From NCBI GenBank assembly GCA_947564765.1, contig CANODN010000106.1:1-7051 (forward strand): DNA of 7,051 nt. The letters are read 5' to 3'. The DNA comes from an uncultured Roseburia sp. (GTDB lineage Bacteria; Bacillota; Clostridia; Lachnospirales; Lachnospiraceae). A program made the translations under genes and the position numbers. This document shows, piece after piece, positions 6,212-7,051 of this stretch (its first letter is position 1; each line of letters opens with the position of its first letter). The notes under the pieces are model-generated. The model had not been told where the DNA came from, did not search any database, and saw nothing but the letters and a program-made list of their open reading frames with translations.

Positions 6212-6925
6212 ATGACACAGGATAAATCACATATTTTAATTGCAGATGACAATCCCGAAATTCGTGAAATTGTCCGTATTCTTTTGACAGGAGAAGGATT
6301 TTTCGTCATGGAAGCAAAAGACGGAGCCAGTGCATTGGCAAAAATTAAGACACAGAGCTTTGATTTGATTATTCTTGACATTATGATGCCGGGCATGAAC
6401 GGATATGAGACATGCCAGAATATCCGCAGCATCAGCAACGCCCCCATTCTCTTCTTAAGCGCCCGAACCACCGACAGCGATAAAATTCTGGGCTTTTCCA
6501 GCGGCGGAGATGATTTTCTGGAAAAACCCTTCTCTTATCCGGAACTAATCGGACGCACAAAAGCATTGATCCGCCGCTATCACGTCTATCAAGGAAAAGA
6601 AAATCGAACTGCTGCCCCTGCTTTGGAACAGATTTCCTGCCGCGGATTAAAAATAGATTTCGAACGGGAAGAAGCGTACCAGAACGGAAAACACATCGAT
6701 CTGACAGGCACCGAATATGAAATGTTAAAGCTGCTTGTATTAAACCGCCGCCAGATATTTTCTGCACAGCGGCTCTATGAAGCTATTTGGCAGGAACCTT
6801 ATTATTATGGCGCAAACAATACGGTTATGGTACATATCCGCAATCTGCGCCAGAAAATAGAAAAAGATCCGAAAAATCCTGCTTTTATTAAAACCGCCTG
6901 GGGAAAGGGGTATCATGTTGATTAA
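6212..6925 (+). CDS. VanR-like OmpR-family response regulator
   Basis: 237 residues. The receiver domain has Asp12-Asp13, the phospho-acceptor Asp56 in LIILDIMMPGMNGYE, Ser83 in FLSART (Ser in place of the usual Thr) and Lys105 in LEKPFSYPELIGR. The winged-helix domain (about 140-237) has LTGTEYEMLKLL, then YYYGANNTVMVHIRNLRQKI and FIKTAWGKGYHVD. The NNTVMVHIRNLR and KTAWGKGY wording is that of VanR-type regulators rather than the PhoB/OmpR groups. This shows family only and does not imply vancomycin resistance; no van ligase or peptidase genes are in the window. AAGGAGG at 6193-6199 lies 12 nt before the ATG, slightly long. A TATAAT promoter precedes it and its kinase follows with an overlap, so the two form one operon, divergent from the yfhO-like gene. 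Confidence 0.96.
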   Translation: MTQDKSHILIADDNPEIREIVRILLTGEGFFVMEAKDGASALAKIKTQSFDLIILDIMMPGMNGYETCQNIRSISNAPILFLSARTTDSDKILGFSSGGDDFLEKPFSYPELIGRTKALIRRYHVYQGKENRTAAPALEQISCRGLKIDFEREEAYQNGKHIDLTGTEYEMLKLLVLNRRQIFSAQRLYEAIWQEPYYYGANNTVMVHIRNLRQKIEKDPKNPAFIKTAWGKGYHVD

Positions 6926-7051
6926 ATTAAAAAAACTGCGGGAATTTATTTCCCATATCAAAATCCGTACAAAGCTTTTTCTCCTGATTCTTATAACCAG
7001 TGCGCTCTGTCTTACCTCTTTTCGTCTTTTCTCCATACTCTTTTTCATCAA
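6915..7051 (+). CDS. N-terminal start of a sensor histidine kinase (3' truncated by the window)
   Basis: Forty-five codons are visible before the edge. They encode a basic amphipathic leader (MLIKLKKLREFISHIKIRTK) and then a hydrophobic segment (LFLLILITSALCLTSF) that continues to the end. This is the normal beginning of a VanS-like membrane sensor kinase. The ATG lies 11 nt inside the response regulator gene in another frame, a standard arrangement for translationally coupled regulator-kinase pairs. AAAGGGG at 6904-6910 is only 4 nt from this ATG; the in-frame TTG at 6918 would have a more usual 7-nt gap and would shorten the protein by one residue. No catalytic motif is within the window, so the kinase call rests on position and N-terminal character. 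Confidence 0.75.
   Translation, partial: MLIKLKKLREFISHIKIRTKLFLLILITSALCLTSFRLFSILFFI

Noticed and set aside
6157..6471. Minus-strand 104-codon open frame across the VanR-like gene start
   Set aside because: It is antisense to a receiver domain with intact catalytic residues and crosses the TATAAT promoter. It has no supporting start site.
6212..7051. Vancomycin resistance operon
   Set aside because: The regulator is VanR-like in sequence, but no ligase, dehydrogenase or dipeptidase gene is present. VanR-type systems are common in Clostridia without resistance genes.

Overview
The window looks like chromosomal DNA from a low-to-moderate GC Firmicute, most likely a gut Clostridia of the Lachnospiraceae type. 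This rests on strong AGGAGG-type ribosome binding sites, a mixed A/T-ending and GC-ending codon style, VanR-like and OmpR-like two-component systems, and a YfhO-family membrane protein with the wording typical of that group. The taxonomic guess is inference; no marker gene is present. I see no mobile elements, CRISPR arrays, tRNAs or rRNAs.

Layout. (i) Bases 1-200 hold the 3' end of an unrecognised plus-strand gene, closed by a strong hairpin terminator at 201-242 that lies between convergent genes. (ii) Bases 284-6027 are a minus-strand block. Read in the direction of transcription it encodes a large YfhO-family polytopic membrane protein (6027-3370), an OmpR-family response regulator (3410-2760), its membrane sensor histidine kinase (2734-1349) and a secreted or membrane-anchored acidic protein with PepSY-like motifs (1267-284). 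The yfhO stop lies 41 nt inside the regulator gene, and a clear -10 box with tandem repeats sits within the 3' coding end of yfhO. The two-component operon therefore probably has its own promoter as well as read-through. (iii) Bases 6028-6211 are a divergent control region with repeated TTTCT/AGAAATCCC elements. (iv) Bases 6212-7051 are a plus-strand VanR-like response regulator followed by the overlapping start of its sensor kinase, cut by the window end.

How the genes may work together. The minus-strand block has the composition of an envelope-sensing module: kinase, regulator, an extracytoplasmic accessory protein, and a GT-C-fold membrane protein whose studied relatives glycosylate cell-wall polymers. 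The second two-component system is transcribed away from yfhO and shares its upstream region, so it could control yfhO as well as itself. These functional links are inferred from gene order. Most of the window is ordinary; the best leads for something new are the two regulatory regions and the acidic PepSY-like partner protein.
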